Shown here in pieces: positions 39,455 through 49,557 of a DNA stretch of 64,000 nt (position 1 is its first letter; every line of letters starts with the position of its first letter). The position numbers and the translations under genes were made by a program. This DNA is from Xanthomonas bonasiae (GTDB taxonomy: Bacteria > Pseudomonadota > Gammaproteobacteria > Xanthomonadales > Xanthomonadaceae). The stretch spans positions 186,001 to 250,000 of the forward strand of contig NZ_JAFIWB010000003.1 in NCBI RefSeq assembly GCF_017163705.1, given 5' to 3'. The notes beneath the pieces were generated by a model that ran no database searches, was not told the DNA's origin, and saw only the letters and a program-made list of their open reading frames with translations.

Positions 39455-41715
39455 GCGCCGCCACCACCCAGGGAAGCTATCTCGTAGGCAACGAGCGCTA
39501 CGTCTATCTGCAGAAACTGGCCGCGGAGGCCGACCGCCTGTTCCTGGCGGTGGCCGCGTTCACCGCCATCGTCAGCCTCGCCGCCGCCTGGCGCCAGGAC
39601 GTGTGGACGCCATGGCTGGCGGTGACGCTGCCGACCCTGGCGATCATCGCCCTGCAGGTGAAGCTCTATCCCGGCACGCTGCTCAGCCGCTGCACCGTGG
39701 CGCTGGGCCTGATGGTGCTGGCCGCCGTGCTGATCCAGCAGGCCGGCGGCATGGCCGAAGTCCACTTCGGCGTGATCGTGCTGATCGCATTGCTGCTGTA
39801 CTACCGCGACTGGCGGCCGATCGTGGTCGCCTCCGCCGCCATCGCCGTCCACCACGTGCTGTTCTTCTGGCTGCAGCATCGCGGCCTGCCGCTGCAGGCA
39901 TTCGCGGCCGACGCCGGGATCGGCATCCTGGCCACCCATGCCGGCTATGTGGTGGTCGAAGCCGGGATCCTGGTGGCGATGGCGGTGCAGATGCGCAAGC
40001 AATTGCTGGACGTCGGCCACGACCCGCGCGACCTGGCGCTGCTGGCGCGCGCCATGGCCCGCCAGCAACCGCTGCCGGCCTCGATCCGCGGCCTGACCCT
40101 GCCGGAAGGCTCGATCGCCCATACCCTGGTGGTGGCCAGCGAGCAGTTGCTGAGCAGCCGCGAACAGGACGCCGAGATCCAGCGCGAGGGTTTGCGCATC
40201 CGCACCGCCCTGGACAACGTCACCGCCAATGTGATGATCGCCGACGCCGAGCGCAACATCGTCTACGTCAACAAGCCGCTGGCGCGGATGCTGTCGGTGG
40301 CGCAGGAAGACATGCGCCGCGAGCTTCCCGGCTTCGATGCGGACGCCCTGCTGGGGCGCAACATCGACATCTTCCACAAGCGGCCCGAACACCAGGCCAA
40401 GCTGCTGGCGGCGCTGCAGCAGACCCACACCGCGCAGATCCGGGTGGGCGGGCACACCATGCGCCTGATCATCAACCCGATCGTCAGCAGCGCGTCCGAG
40501 CGCCAGGGCTTCGTCGTGGAGTGGGCAGACCGTACCGACGAAATCCAGGTGGAAGAGGAAGTGACCCAGATCGTGCGGGCGGCCGCCGCCGGCGACCTCG
40601 ACAGCCGCATCGGCCTGCACGGCAAGCAGGGCTTCTACCTGCTGCTGGCGCAGCAGCTCAACACGCTGCTGGACAACAACGCCGACGGCCTGGCGCGGAT
40701 TTCGCAGCTGCTGTCGGCGCTGTCGCAGGGCGACCTCACCGCGCGCATGGACGGCGATCTGCATGGCGTGTTCGCCCGCATCCGCGACGACGCCAACGCG
40801 ACCGCGACCCAATTGGCGACGATCGTGCGCCAGATCCAGGGCGCCTCGGATGCGATCAATACCGCCGCCGGCGAGATCGCCGCCGGCAACGACGACCTGT
40901 CGCGGCGCACCGAGCAGCAGGCCGCCAGCCTGGAGGAAACTGCCGCCTCGATGGAGGAACTGACTTCCACCGTCAAGCAGAATGCCGAATATGCGCGCCA
41001 GGCCAACCAGCTCGCGGTGGGCGCCGCCTCCGTCGCCTCGCAGGGCGGCGACGTGGTCGGCCAGGTCGTCACCACGATGAGCGGCATCGAGGCCTCCTCG
41101 AAGAAGATCGCCGACATCATCAGCGTCATCGACGGCATCGCCTTCCAGACCAACATCCTCGCCTTGAATGCCGCGGTGGAAGCGGCGCGCGCCGGCGAAC
41201 AGGGCCGCGGCTTCGCCGTGGTCGCCAGCGAGGTGCGCACTCTCGCCCAGCGTTCGGCCACCGCCGCCAAGGAGATCAAGGGCCTGATCGACGCCTCGGT
41301 CGGCCAGGTCGCCAACGGCTCGGCGCTGGTGCGCCAGGCCGGCCAGACCATGAGCGAGATCGTGTCCTCGGTGCAGCGCGTCACCGACATCATGGGCGAG
41401 ATCTCCGCCGCCTCGCAGGAGCAATCGTCCGGGATCGAGCAGGTCAATCAGACCGTCACCCAGATGGACGAGGCCACCCAGCAGAACGCCGCACTGGTCG
41501 AGGAAGCCAGCGCCGCGGCGCGCACGATGGAGGAACAGGCCGGGCAGCTGGCCGATGCGGTCGCGGCGTTCAAGCTGTCCGACGCGGCAACGACCGCCAC
41601 GCTGCGCGCACATCCCGCCGCAGCGCCTCGCCCTGCCAGCAAGCCGGCCGCGTTGTCCGCAGTGCGCAGCGCACCGATCGCCGTCGCCACGGGCACCGAG
41701 TTGCGCGAGTTCTGA
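39451..41715 (+). CDS. Methyl-accepting chemotaxis protein MCP9 (multi-TM sensor plus PAS)
   Basis: A 754-aa receptor with a different input module: about six hydrophobic segments between residues ~28 and 190 and no large periplasmic domain. Conserved-looking His residues lie in [20 protein letters not shown] and [18 protein letters not shown] domain (~247-364; [37 protein letters not shown]) follows, then a HAMP-like unit and the Tsr-like signalling domain (tip ~560). The tail ELREF is a degenerate tether (Trp replaced by Leu). The ATG at 39451 overlaps the upstream CxC gene. It may sense membrane redox or energy state; unproven. Confidence 0.92.
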   Translation: MSAATTQGSYLVGNERYVYLQKLAAEADRLFLAVAAFTAIVSLAAAWRQDVWTPWLAVTLPTLAIIALQVKLYPGTLLSRCTVALGLMVLAAVLIQQAGGMAEVHFGVIVLIALLLYYRDWRPIVVASAAIAVHHVLFFWLQHRGLPLQAFAADAGIGILATHAGYVVVEAGILVAMAVQMRKQLLDVGHDPRDLALLARAMARQQPLPASIRGLTLPEGSIAHTLVVASEQLLSSREQDAEIQREGLRIRTALDNVTANVMIADAERNIVYVNKPLARMLSVAQEDMRRELPGFDADALLGRNIDIFHKRPEHQAKLLAALQQTHTAQIRVGGHTMRLIINPIVSSASERQGFVVEWADRTDEIQVEEEVTQIVRAAAAGDLDSRIGLHGKQGFYLLLAQQLNTLLDNNADGLARISQLLSALSQGDLTARMDGDLHGVFARIRDDANATATQLATIVRQIQGASDAINTAAGEIAAGNDDLSRRTEQQAASLEETAASMEELTSTVKQNAEYARQANQLAVGAASVASQGGDVVGQVVTTMSGIEASSKKIADIISVIDGIAFQTNILALNAAVEAARAGEQGRGFAVVASEVRTLAQRSATAAKEIKGLIDASVGQVANGSALVRQAGQTMSEIVSSVQRVTDIMGEISAASQEQSSGIEQVNQTVTQMDEATQQNAALVEEASAAARTMEEQAGQLADAVAAFKLSDAATTATLRAHPAAAPRPASKPAALSAVRSAPIAVATGTELREF

Positions 41716-42016
41716 TCCCGCGCAGCGCAGCCGCCCGGCCAGCCGCACACCGACATCCCGCGCTCACCGGAGCGCGGGGACGCATATCGCTTCGACGCGC
41801 ATGCGTCGCCATAGCAAACGTAGTTGCCGCGGGGCTGGGGGGCCTGCCGGCTTCGCGAATGTCCCGATCATGTCCCCAACTGTCTCGAGACAGGCCGAAA
41901 TGCAGGGAAAACTGCCTGCAACGGGCCACTATTCGGTCAATTTTTCGTCATCGCCGCCGATAGGATTTCACGCGCCGCTCACACAGGCGCCCTATTCCGT
42001 CCGCATAGGCGTTGCC
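41716..42016. other. 301-bp gap between MCP9 and MCP10
   Basis: Contains hairpin CCCGCGCTC/GAGCGCGGG (41757-41778, no T run), a perfect 14-bp palindrome CTGTCTCGAGACAG (41880-41893) and a sigma-28 promoter (41937-41963). No gene is supported. Confidence 0.55.
41937..41963 (+). promoter_or_regulatory. Sigma-28 promoter for MCP10
   Basis: TCAATTTT (41937-41944), 11 bases, GCCGATAG (41956-41963). Confidence 0.85.
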
Positions 42017-44722
42017 ATGAAAAAATTCAGCCATCTCTCGGTCGGCACCAAGCTGTCGGCCCTGCTCACCATCGCGGTCAGCGCCGCACTGGTGTTGCTG
42101 GCCACCCTGATCTACCGCCAGTCCGCCAGCAGCCATGAGACCCAGGTACGCAAGGAGATCGAATCGGCCACCACGCTGATGAATCAGTCGGTGGCGATGT
42201 ACGACCGGGTGCTGAGCGAGGAAACCGATCGGATGGGGCAGATGTTCGCGACCATGCTGCCCGCCGGCGCGGCGCAACTGGAGCCGGCCAAGACGGTACA
42301 GATCGGCAACGTGCAGACGCCGACGCTGCGGCTCGGGCCGCATGTGCTGAATCTGGATTTCGCCTCGGTGGACCATTTCGCCGACGCCAGCGGCGGCGTG
42401 GCGACGGTGTTCGTGCGCAGCGGCGACGATCTGGTCCGGATCGCGACCTCGCTGCACGACCAGTCCGGCGCACGCGTGGTCGGCACCGTGCTGGACCATG
42501 CGCATCCCGCCTATGCGCTGCTGCTGCAGAACAAGCCCTACACCGGGCCGGCGCATCTGTTCGGCAACGACTACATGACCCATTACCAGCCGCTGCACGA
42601 CGCGCAGGGCAACCTGGTCGGCGCGCTGTTCGTCGGCCGCAACTACACCCAGGGCCTGGCCGCGCTGCAGGAACGCCTGCGCAGCACGCGCATCGGCGAA
42701 GACGGCCACTTCATCGCCGTGGACATGCACCCGGCGCGGCGCGGGCAACTGCTCGCGCACCCGGTCTCCAAGGCCGCCAACGTGGAAGCGCTGGTGGTGG
42801 AGGCGGACAAGCCGTTGCTGCAGGCCTTGCTCGAGGGCAAGCAGGCCAGCGCCACGCTGCGGCTCAAGCGCGGCGCGACCGCAGATGCGGCGGCCGAGCC
42901 GTTCCTGGTCACCGCGCAGGCCTACCGGCCGTGGCAATGGGTGCTGCTCGGCGCGCAGCCGCGCAGCGCCATCGAGGCGCCGCTGCGGGCCTTGATGCGC
43001 AGCATCCTGGCGTTCTCCGCGTTGATGCTGGTCGGCTGCGCGGTGCTGGTGTTCGTGCTGGCCAGGCGCATGGTGTCGCGGCCGCTGGCGGTGGTCGAGC
43101 AGGTGGTCGGCGACATCGCCGCCGGGCGCCTGGAAAGCCATATCGAGGTCGGCCACGGCCAGGACGACGTCGGCCGGCTGCTGCACGGCATGCGCCGCAT
43201 GCGCGACGATCTGCGCGAACGGCTGCGTACCGAGCGCGTGGTGGCGGCGGAGAATCTGCGCGTGCGCGTCGCGCTGGACGATGTCAGCACCAACGTGATG
43301 ATCGCCGACGCCGATCGGCGCATCGTCTACGTCAACCGTCCACTGGTGAAGATGCTCGGCGACGTGCAGGACGACCTGCGCCGCGACCTGCCGCACTTCG
43401 ACGTGCAGAAGCTGATCGGCAACACCATCGACGTATTCCATCGCCACCCCGAGCACCAGGCGCGCCTGCTGGCCGAACTGAAGACCACCTACCGTGCGCA
43501 GATCCGCGTCGGCGGCCGCACCATGCGCCTGATCGTCAATCCGGTGATCGACGGCGACGGCAATCGCCTCGGTTTCGTCGTCGAATGGGCCGACCGCACC
43601 GACGAGGTGAGCGTGGAAGAGGAAATCGCCGGCATCGTGCGTGGCGCGGTGGCTGGCGACCTGGGCGGACGCGTGCGGCTGGACAACAAGCAGGGCTTCC
43701 TGTTGCAGCTGGCCGAACAGATCAATGCCCTGCTGGAAGCCAGCGCCTCCGGCCTGGGGCATATCCAGCACATGCTGCAGGCGCTGTCCGAAGGCGACCT
43801 GTCCACCCGCATCGACGCCGACCTGCAGGGCGTCTACGCCAACATGAAGGACCACGCCAACACCACCGCCGAGCAACTGGCGACCATCGTGCGGCAGATC
43901 CAGGGCGCTTCGGATGCGATCAATACCGCCGCCAGCGAGATCGCGGCCGGCAACGACGACCTGTCGCGGCGTACCGAGCAACAGGCGGCCAGCCTCGAAG
44001 AGACCGCCGCCTCGATGGAAGAGCTGACCTCCACGGTCAAGCAGAACGCCGAGCACGCACGCCAGGCCAATCAACTCGCCGTCGGTGCGGCCACCGTCGC
44101 CTCGCAGGGTGGCGACGTGGTCAGCCAGGTGGTGACCACCATGAACGGCATCGAGACCTCGTCGAAGAAGATCGCCGACATCATCAGCGTCATCGACGGC
44201 ATCGCCTTCCAGACCAACATCCTCGCGCTCAACGCCGCGGTGGAAGCGGCGCGTGCCGGCGAACAGGGCCGCGGCTTCGCCGTGGTCGCCAGCGAGGTAC
44301 GGACGCTGGCCCAGCGCTCGGCCGGCGCGGCCAAGGAGATCAAGGGCCTGATCGACGAGTCGGTCGCGCGCGTCAGCGAAGGCTCGGCGCTGGTCGACCG
44401 CGCCGGACAGACCATGCAGGAGATCGTGTCCTCGGTGCAGCGCGTCACCGACATCATGAGCGAGATCTCCTCGGCCTCGCAGGAGCAGTACGCCGGCATC
44501 GAGCAGGTCAACCAGACCGTCACCCAGATGGACGAGGCCACCCAGCAGAACGCCGCGCTGGTCGAGGAAGCCACCGCCAGTGCGCGTTCGATGGAAAGCC
44601 AGGCCGGCGAGCTGGCGCGTGCGGTCGCCTCCTTCACACTGGACCAGCGCCCGCCGGCCGGCGCCGCGGGAAACATCGCCACATTGCATCCAGGCTACAA
44701 AAAAGCCGGTCACGGCCGATAG
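42017..44722 (+). CDS. Methyl-accepting chemotaxis protein MCP10 (Cache sensor plus PAS, no tether)
   Basis: The longest receptor, 901 aa. TM1 ~12-32; periplasmic Cache_3/Cache_2-type domain (~35-320) with [19 protein letters not shown] and [22 protein letters not shown]2 ~327-351; HAMP; PAS (~415-529; [29 protein letters not shown]); a HAMP-like unit; Tsr-like signalling domain (tip ~727). It ends [11 protein letters not shown] without xWxxF. A 194-bp segment of its signalling domain is identical to MCP4 (see findings). The ATG at 42017 follows the promoter by about 55 bases and gives [17 protein letters not shown]. Confidence 0.93.
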   Translation: MKKFSHLSVGTKLSALLTIAVSAALVLLATLIYRQSASSHETQVRKEIESATTLMNQSVAMYDRVLSEETDRMGQMFATMLPAGAAQLEPAKTVQIGNVQTPTLRLGPHVLNLDFASVDHFADASGGVATVFVRSGDDLVRIATSLHDQSGARVVGTVLDHAHPAYALLLQNKPYTGPAHLFGNDYMTHYQPLHDAQGNLVGALFVGRNYTQGLAALQERLRSTRIGEDGHFIAVDMHPARRGQLLAHPVSKAANVEALVVEADKPLLQALLEGKQASATLRLKRGATADAAAEPFLVTAQAYRPWQWVLLGAQPRSAIEAPLRALMRSILAFSALMLVGCAVLVFVLARRMVSRPLAVVEQVVGDIAAGRLESHIEVGHGQDDVGRLLHGMRRMRDDLRERLRTERVVAAENLRVRVALDDVSTNVMIADADRRIVYVNRPLVKMLGDVQDDLRRDLPHFDVQKLIGNTIDVFHRHPEHQARLLAELKTTYRAQIRVGGRTMRLIVNPVIDGDGNRLGFVVEWADRTDEVSVEEEIAGIVRGAVAGDLGGRVRLDNKQGFLLQLAEQINALLEASASGLGHIQHMLQALSEGDLSTRIDADLQGVYANMKDHANTTAEQLATIVRQIQGASDAINTAASEIAAGNDDLSRRTEQQAASLEETAASMEELTSTVKQNAEHARQANQLAVGAATVASQGGDVVSQVVTTMNGIETSSKKIADIISVIDGIAFQTNILALNAAVEAARAGEQGRGFAVVASEVRTLAQRSAGAAKEIKGLIDESVARVSEGSALVDRAGQTMQEIVSSVQRVTDIMSEISSASQEQYAGIEQVNQTVTQMDEATQQNAALVEEATASARSMESQAGELARAVASFTLDQRPPAGAAGNIATLHPGYKKAGHGR
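44696..44722 (+). promoter_or_regulatory. Candidate sigma-28 promoter for ycgR, inside the end of MCP10
   Basis: TACAAAAA (44696-44703), 11 bases, GCCGATAG (44715-44722). The -10 is good and the spacing exact, but the -35 is poor. Confidence 0.4.
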
Positions 44723-44780
44723 CATCGTGGGACGGGCGGAATGCGCCGCCCCGCCCCATCCACGATCGCATTGCCCACCC

Positions 44781-45563
44781 ATGGCCGAAGGCATTCCCAG
44801 CGACTCCCCCGAACCGTCTCCGCACGAGGCGACGGAACAGGACGACCGCTTCCTGCTGACCAACCCGCGCCAGATCCGGCAGCTGCTGCAGTCGCTGATC
44901 AACCAGCGCTCGCAGATCAGCGCGCATCTTGGCGGCCGCGACCAGTCGTTCTCGACCGCGCTGCTGGAACTGGACGAGCACAGCCTGCTGCTGGACCTGA
45001 GCGTCAACGAGGCCAGCAACCGCTCCGCCGAGCACGCCGAGTACCTGCTGTGTTTCGCACAGCTGGACAAGGTGCGCCTGCGCTTCCGCATCGCCGACCT
45101 GGAACGGGTCGACAGCGACGGTACGCCCGGCTTTCGCGCGCCGCTGCCCGATTCGCTGTACTACCTGCAGCGCCGCGAGCACTTCCGCCTGGAGACGCCG
45201 ATCACCGAATCGCCGATGTGCGTGCTGCGGCTGGACGACGCCAGCCCGCCCACCGAACTGGTGCTGCGGGTCATCGACATCAGCGGCGGCGGCCTGGCGG
45301 TGGCGCTGGTCCCCGGCCAGCCGGTGCCGGAGCAGCGCCAAAGCTACCCGCACTGCGTGCTGCAGTTGCCCGACGCCGACGCCATCAAGCTGACCCTGCA
45401 GGTCTGCAACATGTACCCGCACAAGCTGGCCAACGGCCAGGACACGCTGCGGGTGGGGCTGCGCTTCGCCGACCTGCCGCGCGGCGCCGATGCGGCGATC
45501 CAGCGCTACATCTTCCGCATCGAGCGCCAGCGCAGCGCACGCAAGAGCGGCGTGCTGTCCTGA
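44781..45563 (+). CDS. ycgR: YcgR-like flagellar brake protein with PilZ domain
   Basis: A 260-aa protein with an N-terminal YcgR domain ([20 protein letters not shown], then [17 protein letters not shown]) and a C-terminal PilZ domain. The PilZ cyclic-di-GMP-binding elements are RREHFR at 131-136 and DISGGG further on. In enterobacteria YcgR bound to cyclic-di-GMP slows the motor by acting on stator or switch proteins. It stands alone between MCP10 and a long inverted repeat. ATG at 44781 gives [13 protein letters not shown]; the upstream codons belong to MCP10 in another frame. It connects the receptor cluster with cyclic-di-GMP. Confidence 0.9.
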   Translation: MAEGIPSDSPEPSPHEATEQDDRFLLTNPRQIRQLLQSLINQRSQISAHLGGRDQSFSTALLELDEHSLLLDLSVNEASNRSAEHAEYLLCFAQLDKVRLRFRIADLERVDSDGTPGFRAPLPDSLYYLQRREHFRLETPITESPMCVLRLDDASPPTELVLRVIDISGGGLAVALVPGQPVPEQRQSYPHCVLQLPDADAIKLTLQVCNMYPHKLANGQDTLRVGLRFADLPRGADAAIQRYIFRIERQRSARKSGVLS

Positions 45564-45590
45564 ACGGCGCCTCGACCACGCACCACGCAT

Positions 45591-45665
45591 CCTGCAGGAG
45601 CGGCTTCAGCCGCGACCGGGCGTTACCAGGAAAGTCCCGGTCGCGGCTGAAGCCGCTCCTGCAGG
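45591..45665. repeat. Perfect 30-bp inverted repeat, REP-like pair
   Basis: The arms at 45591-45620 and 45636-45665 are exact complements and contain AGGAGCGGCTTCAGCCGCGAC, the same element as at 8761. The loop is 15 bases. It may end transcription from ycgR, and it resembles dispersed extragenic palindromes mobilised by RAYT-type transposases. Confidence 0.85.
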
Positions 45666-45727
45666 CAACGCTTTCTATATGTCTGTCTCGGATGCACCAG
45701 GCCGGCCAGGACGGTTACAGGGACCGC

Positions 45728-45754
45728 TAAAGTTCTGCCCCACCACGCCGATCT
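45728..45754 (+). promoter_or_regulatory. Sigma-28 promoter for cheW
   Basis: TAAAGTTC (45728-45735), 11 bases, GCCGATCT (45747-45754). Confidence 0.85.
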
Positions 45755-45820
45755 AGTGCAAGAGCCGCATTTCCCGCTTCCCGCCATCCCTCAGCAATCC
45801 GTGCGCACCAGGAGCACACG

Positions 45821-46312
45821 ATGAACGACAAGAACACCTCTGCCTCCGGTGCCACCGGCGGCGAATTCCTCAGCTTCACCCTCGGCGAAGAGCATTACGG
45901 CGTCGACATCCTGAAGGTGCAGGAAATCCGTGGCTACGACTCGGTCACCCGGGTGCCGGACGCCCCGGAGTACATCAAGGGCGTGATCAACCTGCGCGGC
46001 ACCATCGTGCCGGTGATCGACCTGCGCCTGAAGCTGCGCCTGAAGGAAGCCCGCTACGACGCCTTCACCGTGATGATCGTGCTCAACGTCGAGGACCGCG
46101 TGGTCGGCATCGTCGTGGACAGCGTCTCCGACGTGATCCCGTTGAACGAGGACCAGATCCGGCCGACGCCCGAATTCGGCGCCGCGGTGGACACCCGCTT
46201 CATCTCCGGCATCGGCACCCAGGACGACAAGATGCTGATCCTGCTGGACATCGAGACCCTGCTCGACAGCGCCGACCTGAGCCAGCACGCGCACGTCGAC
46301 GAAGCCGCCTGA
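45821..46312 (+). CDS. cheW: CheW, receptor-kinase coupling protein
   Basis: A 163-aa CheW: FLSFTLGEEHYGVDILKVQE, KGVINLRGTIVPVIDLRLKL, VVDSVSDVIPL and MLILLDIETLL mark the two-barrel fold that bridges receptor tips and CheA. Short Ser/Thr-rich N-terminal and acidic C-terminal tails flank it. GGAG precedes the ATG at 45821. It is monocistronic, with a sigma-28 promoter on one side and a strong terminator on the other. It is the only free-standing CheW in the window. Confidence 0.96.
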   Translation: MNDKNTSASGATGGEFLSFTLGEEHYGVDILKVQEIRGYDSVTRVPDAPEYIKGVINLRGTIVPVIDLRLKLRLKEARYDAFTVMIVLNVEDRVVGIVVDSVSDVIPLNEDQIRPTPEFGAAVDTRFISGIGTQDDKMLILLDIETLLDSADLSQHAHVDEAA

Positions 46313-46358
46313 GCCGGCTCGAGCCGCGGCCGCGCCGCGGTTCCGCACGCAATTCCCG

Positions 46359-46385
46359 ACCCGCCGTCCATCGGCGGGTTTTTTC
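46359..46385 (+). terminator. Rho-independent terminator after cheW
   Basis: ACCCGCCG (46359-46366) pairs with CGGCGGGT (46372-46379), followed by TTTTTT. Confidence 0.88.
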
Positions 46386-46420
46386 TTTCGGAAATGCGAA
46401 CTGCTTATCACTTGCGCCGG

Positions 46421-46447
46421 TCAAGTTCGTCGTTACCACGCCGATAG
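46421..46447 (+). promoter_or_regulatory. Sigma-28 promoter for the secreted OB-fold-like gene
   Basis: TCAAGTTC (46421-46428), 11 bases, GCCGATAG (46440-46447). Confidence 0.83.
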
Positions 46448-46514
46448 CTGATAGGTGGCCCGATCAAGCACCTGGGCCGACCTCTTTCGCCCACCCCTAA
46501 AGGAGTTTCCCCCG

Positions 46515-46895
46515 ATGAAGCCGAGCTTTCCCCTGCTGCTGGTCCTGCTGCTTGCCGCCAGCCCGAGCGCCTTCGCCCAGTCGCAGCAGATGATCCCGCC
46601 GGAGATGGCGGCCCGCTTCGTCGGCAAGGACGGCATGGTCTGCGGCAAGGTCGAGAAGGCCAAGTACGCGCAGAACTCCGAAGGCGAGCCGACCTTCCTG
46701 TACATGGGCGGCATGTTCCCGCGCCACACCTTCTCCGCGCGCATCGCCGGCGCCGACCGCGGCAAGTTCGGCTTCGCGCCGGAAACCCTGGAAGGCAAGG
46801 ACGTGTGCGTGATCGGCAAGATCGAACGCGACAGCTCGCGCGCCGAGATCCAGGTCAGCGCGCCGTCCAGCCTGAAGCTGGCCACGATCAAGTAA
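46515..46895 (+). CDS. Secreted OB-fold-like small protein
   Basis: A 126-aa protein with a signal peptide (cleavage after AFA, residue 21). The mature part is an alternation of strands ([59 protein letters not shown]) that looks like a single OB-fold, as in small periplasmic proteins of unknown role. Two Cys (in MVCGK and KDVCVIG) could form a disulfide. AAAGGAG (46498-46504) supports the start at 46515. It has its own sigma-28 promoter and is followed by a hairpin and then MCP11. Function unknown; a periplasmic partner of MCP11 is only a guess. Confidence 0.78.
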   Translation: MKPSFPLLLVLLLAASPSAFAQSQQMIPPEMAARFVGKDGMVCGKVEKAKYAQNSEGEPTFLYMGGMFPRHTFSARIAGADRGKFGFAPETLEGKDVCVIGKIERDSSRAEIQVSAPSSLKLATIK

Positions 46896-46911
46896 GACGA
46901 AGCGTCGCCGC

Positions 46912-46956
46912 GCCGGAGCCCATGCGCTCCGGCATGGCGGCGCTTTTGTTTTTTTG
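46912..46956 (+). terminator. Terminator or attenuator between the OB-fold gene and MCP11
   Basis: GCCGGAGC (46912-46919) pairs with GCTCCGGC (46926-46933); outer bases extend the stem imperfectly. CTTTTGTTTTTTT follows. No sigma-28 site lies between it and MCP11, so MCP11 may depend on read-through. Confidence 0.72.
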
Positions 46957-46996
46957 GTGCTTCGCCGCCGTCGTCGAACCAAGGGGAAATGCGTTC

Positions 46997-49378
46997 ATGC
47001 AGTGGATAAAGAATCTCAAGTTGATGCCGAAGCTGATGCTGGCGTTCGGTCTCGTACTCGCCATCATGTTGGTGCAGGGACTGGCGGCCTACAACGGCCT
47101 GCAATCGCTCAACGGCGTGGCCGACGGCGTTTCCAAACAGGTGGTGCCCAGCGTGCGCACCGGCGGCGAGATGCGCGGCATCCTCGGCGAATACCGCAAT
47201 GCGGCCTACCAGACCCTGATCCGCAGCAGCGATGCACTGAAGAAGGAATCGGAGGCGCGCAAGGTCGCGCTGGCCAAGCAGCTGGACGAGATCCTGGCCA
47301 AGTACCCGCCGATGATCGGCAGCGAAAAGGAACGCGAGATCTACAAGCGCACCGTCGCCGACTGGAAAAAAGCCGGCGACTCGTACAAATCGGTCGACGA
47401 GATGGTGCAGCTGGAGCTGCACGACGATGCGATCGACACCTTCACCAGCGAGACCCGCACCCTGCACAACAAGGTCGTGGCCGACGTGATCGACCTCATC
47501 GCGGAGAACAATCGCCAAGCCGAGGTCGCCGCGAACGCCGCAGCCAACACCTACGGCAAGGCCTCGGCCACGTTGCTGGTCTGCCTGCTGATCGGCGTCG
47601 CCGGCGCGGTGGGCCTGGCCTGGCTGTTCGGGCGCATGCTGGCCACCAACGTGCGCGGCGCGGTCAAGATCGCCAATGAAGTCGCCGCAGGCAAGCTCGA
47701 CGGGCACATCGACGCCAGCGGCCAGGACGAGATCGGCGAACTGATGCAGGCGCTCAAGCGCATGCAGCAGGACCTGCGCGAGCGCACCGAGCGCGACGCG
47801 GCCGTGGCGTCCGAGAACCTGCGCATCCGCACCGCGCTGGACAACTCCTCCACCGGCATGTTCATCGCCGACCTGGACTACGCCATCGTCTATGCGAATC
47901 CGTCGATGCAGGGCATCGTCGACAAGTACGCCGACCAGATCCGCAAGGTCGCTCCCGCGTTCGATTCGAGCATGCCGCTGGTCGGTTCCTCGCTGTCGGT
48001 GCTGGAATACGGCAACCAGATCGACACCCGCACCGTGGCCGCGATCGAGAAGCATGGCGTGGCCGAACGCGAGATGGCCTACGGCCATGCCCGCATCGCC
48101 CAGATCGTCTCCAGCATCCGCGACGCGCACGGCAGCCATGTCGGCTTCGTCTGCGAATCGCGCGACCGCACCGTCGAGGCCCAGGTCGAAGAAGAGGTGG
48201 CCAAGATCGTGCAGGCCGCCGCCGCCGGCGACCTCTCCGGGCGCGTGGCCACCGACGGCAAGCAGGGCTTCTTCCTGCAGCTGGCGCAGCAGCTCAACGG
48301 CCTGCTGCAGGCCAACGGCGACAGCATCGGCGAAGTCTCCAAGCTGCTGACCGCGCTCTCGCAGGGCGACCTGACCGCGCGCATGCACGGCGAGTTCGAC
48401 GGCGTGTTCGCGACCATGCGCGACGACGCCAACGCCACCGCCGAGCAGCTCGCCGCCATCGTCGGCCGCATCCAGACCGCTGCGATCAGCATCAACGCCG
48501 CCGCCGGCGAGATCGCCGCCGGCAACGATGACCTGTCGCGCCGCACCGAACAGCAGGCGGCGAACCTGGAAGAAACCGCCGCCTCGATGGAAGAACTGAC
48601 CTCCACGGTCAAGCAGAACGCCGAGCATGCGCGCCAGGCCAACCAGCTCGCGGTCGGCGCCGCGTCCGTCGCCTCGCAGGGCGGCGCCGTGGTCGGCCAG
48701 GTGGTGACCACGATGAGCGGCATCGAGACTTCGTCGAAGAAGATCGCCGACATCATCTCGGTGATCGACGGCATCGCCTTCCAGACCAACATCCTGGCGC
48801 TCAATGCCGCGGTGGAAGCGGCGCGGGCCGGCGAACAGGGCCGCGGTTTCGCGGTGGTCGCCAGCGAAGTGCGCACCCTCGCCCAACGCTCGGCCAATGC
48901 GGCCAAGGAGATCAAGGGCCTGATCGACGCCTCGGTCAGCCAGGTCGCCAACGGCTCGGCGCTGGTGCGCCAGGCCGGCCAGACCATGAGCGAGATCGTG
49001 TCCTCGGTGCAGCGCGTGACCGACATCATGAGCGAGATCGCGGCCGCTTCGCAGGAGCAGTCGTCCGGCATCGAGCAGGTCAACCAGACCGTCACCCAGA
49101 TGGACGAGACCACCCAGCAGAACGCCGCGCTGGTCGAGGAAGCCACGGCTGCCGCACGCTCGATGGAAGAACAGGCCGGGCAGCTGACCGAGGCCGTCTC
49201 GATCTTCCGCGTGGAACAGTCGCCGGCCAGCGCGCCGGCGCCGCGCCATGCGCAGGTGCACTCGATCCGCACGGTGGCGAAGAAGCCGGTCGCGGTGCCG
49301 TCGGGCAAGCCGGCGCTGGCCACCGGCAGCAAGAAGTCCGTACCGGCCCTGGCCGATTCGGACTGGCAGGAGTTCTGA
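46997..49378 (+). CDS. Methyl-accepting chemotaxis protein MCP11 (4HB sensor plus PAS)
   Basis: A 793-aa receptor. TM1 ~12-32; 4HB periplasmic domain (~33-187, with [20 protein letters not shown]); TM2 ~188-210; HAMP ([18 protein letters not shown], the most canonical HAMP of the set); PAS (~273-395; [28 protein letters not shown]); a HAMP-like unit ([16 protein letters not shown]); Tsr-like signalling domain (tip ~590); tail DWQEF. AAGGGG at 46981-46986 supports the ATG at 46997. Its cytoplasmic half is closest to MCP5. Confidence 0.93.
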   Translation: MQWIKNLKLMPKLMLAFGLVLAIMLVQGLAAYNGLQSLNGVADGVSKQVVPSVRTGGEMRGILGEYRNAAYQTLIRSSDALKKESEARKVALAKQLDEILAKYPPMIGSEKEREIYKRTVADWKKAGDSYKSVDEMVQLELHDDAIDTFTSETRTLHNKVVADVIDLIAENNRQAEVAANAAANTYGKASATLLVCLLIGVAGAVGLAWLFGRMLATNVRGAVKIANEVAAGKLDGHIDASGQDEIGELMQALKRMQQDLRERTERDAAVASENLRIRTALDNSSTGMFIADLDYAIVYANPSMQGIVDKYADQIRKVAPAFDSSMPLVGSSLSVLEYGNQIDTRTVAAIEKHGVAEREMAYGHARIAQIVSSIRDAHGSHVGFVCESRDRTVEAQVEEEVAKIVQAAAAGDLSGRVATDGKQGFFLQLAQQLNGLLQANGDSIGEVSKLLTALSQGDLTARMHGEFDGVFATMRDDANATAEQLAAIVGRIQTAAISINAAAGEIAAGNDDLSRRTEQQAANLEETAASMEELTSTVKQNAEHARQANQLAVGAASVASQGGAVVGQVVTTMSGIETSSKKIADIISVIDGIAFQTNILALNAAVEAARAGEQGRGFAVVASEVRTLAQRSANAAKEIKGLIDASVSQVANGSALVRQAGQTMSEIVSSVQRVTDIMSEIAAASQEQSSGIEQVNQTVTQMDETTQQNAALVEEATAAARSMEEQAGQLTEAVSIFRVEQSPASAPAPRHAQVHSIRTVAKKPVAVPSGKPALATGSKKSVPALADSDWQEF

Positions 49379-49412
49379 GGCGCCGGCAGTCGCGGCCTTC
49401 AGGCACTTCCCG

Positions 49413-49441
49413 ATCCCCGGCCCCGCGCCGGGGATTTTTTT
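49413..49441 (+). terminator. Rho-independent terminator after MCP11
   Basis: ATCCCCGG (49413-49420) pairs with CCGGGGAT (49428-49435), then a run of seven T. Confidence 0.88.
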
Positions 49442-49497
49442 GTCGGCCACCCCCGGTCCCGGCCACGGCGGCTCGGCCGGGCCCGCGCGGGTTTGTC

Positions 49498-49524
49498 TCA
49501 ATTTTGTTACCGCCGCGCCGTTAA
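49498..49524 (+). promoter_or_regulatory. Sigma-28 promoter for MCP12
   Basis: TCAATTTT (49498-49505), 11 bases, GCCGTTAA (49517-49524), 33 bp before the ATG. Confidence 0.87.
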
Positions 49525-49557
49525 AGCCTTCGAGAACCACTCGAAGGTGTCCATCCA

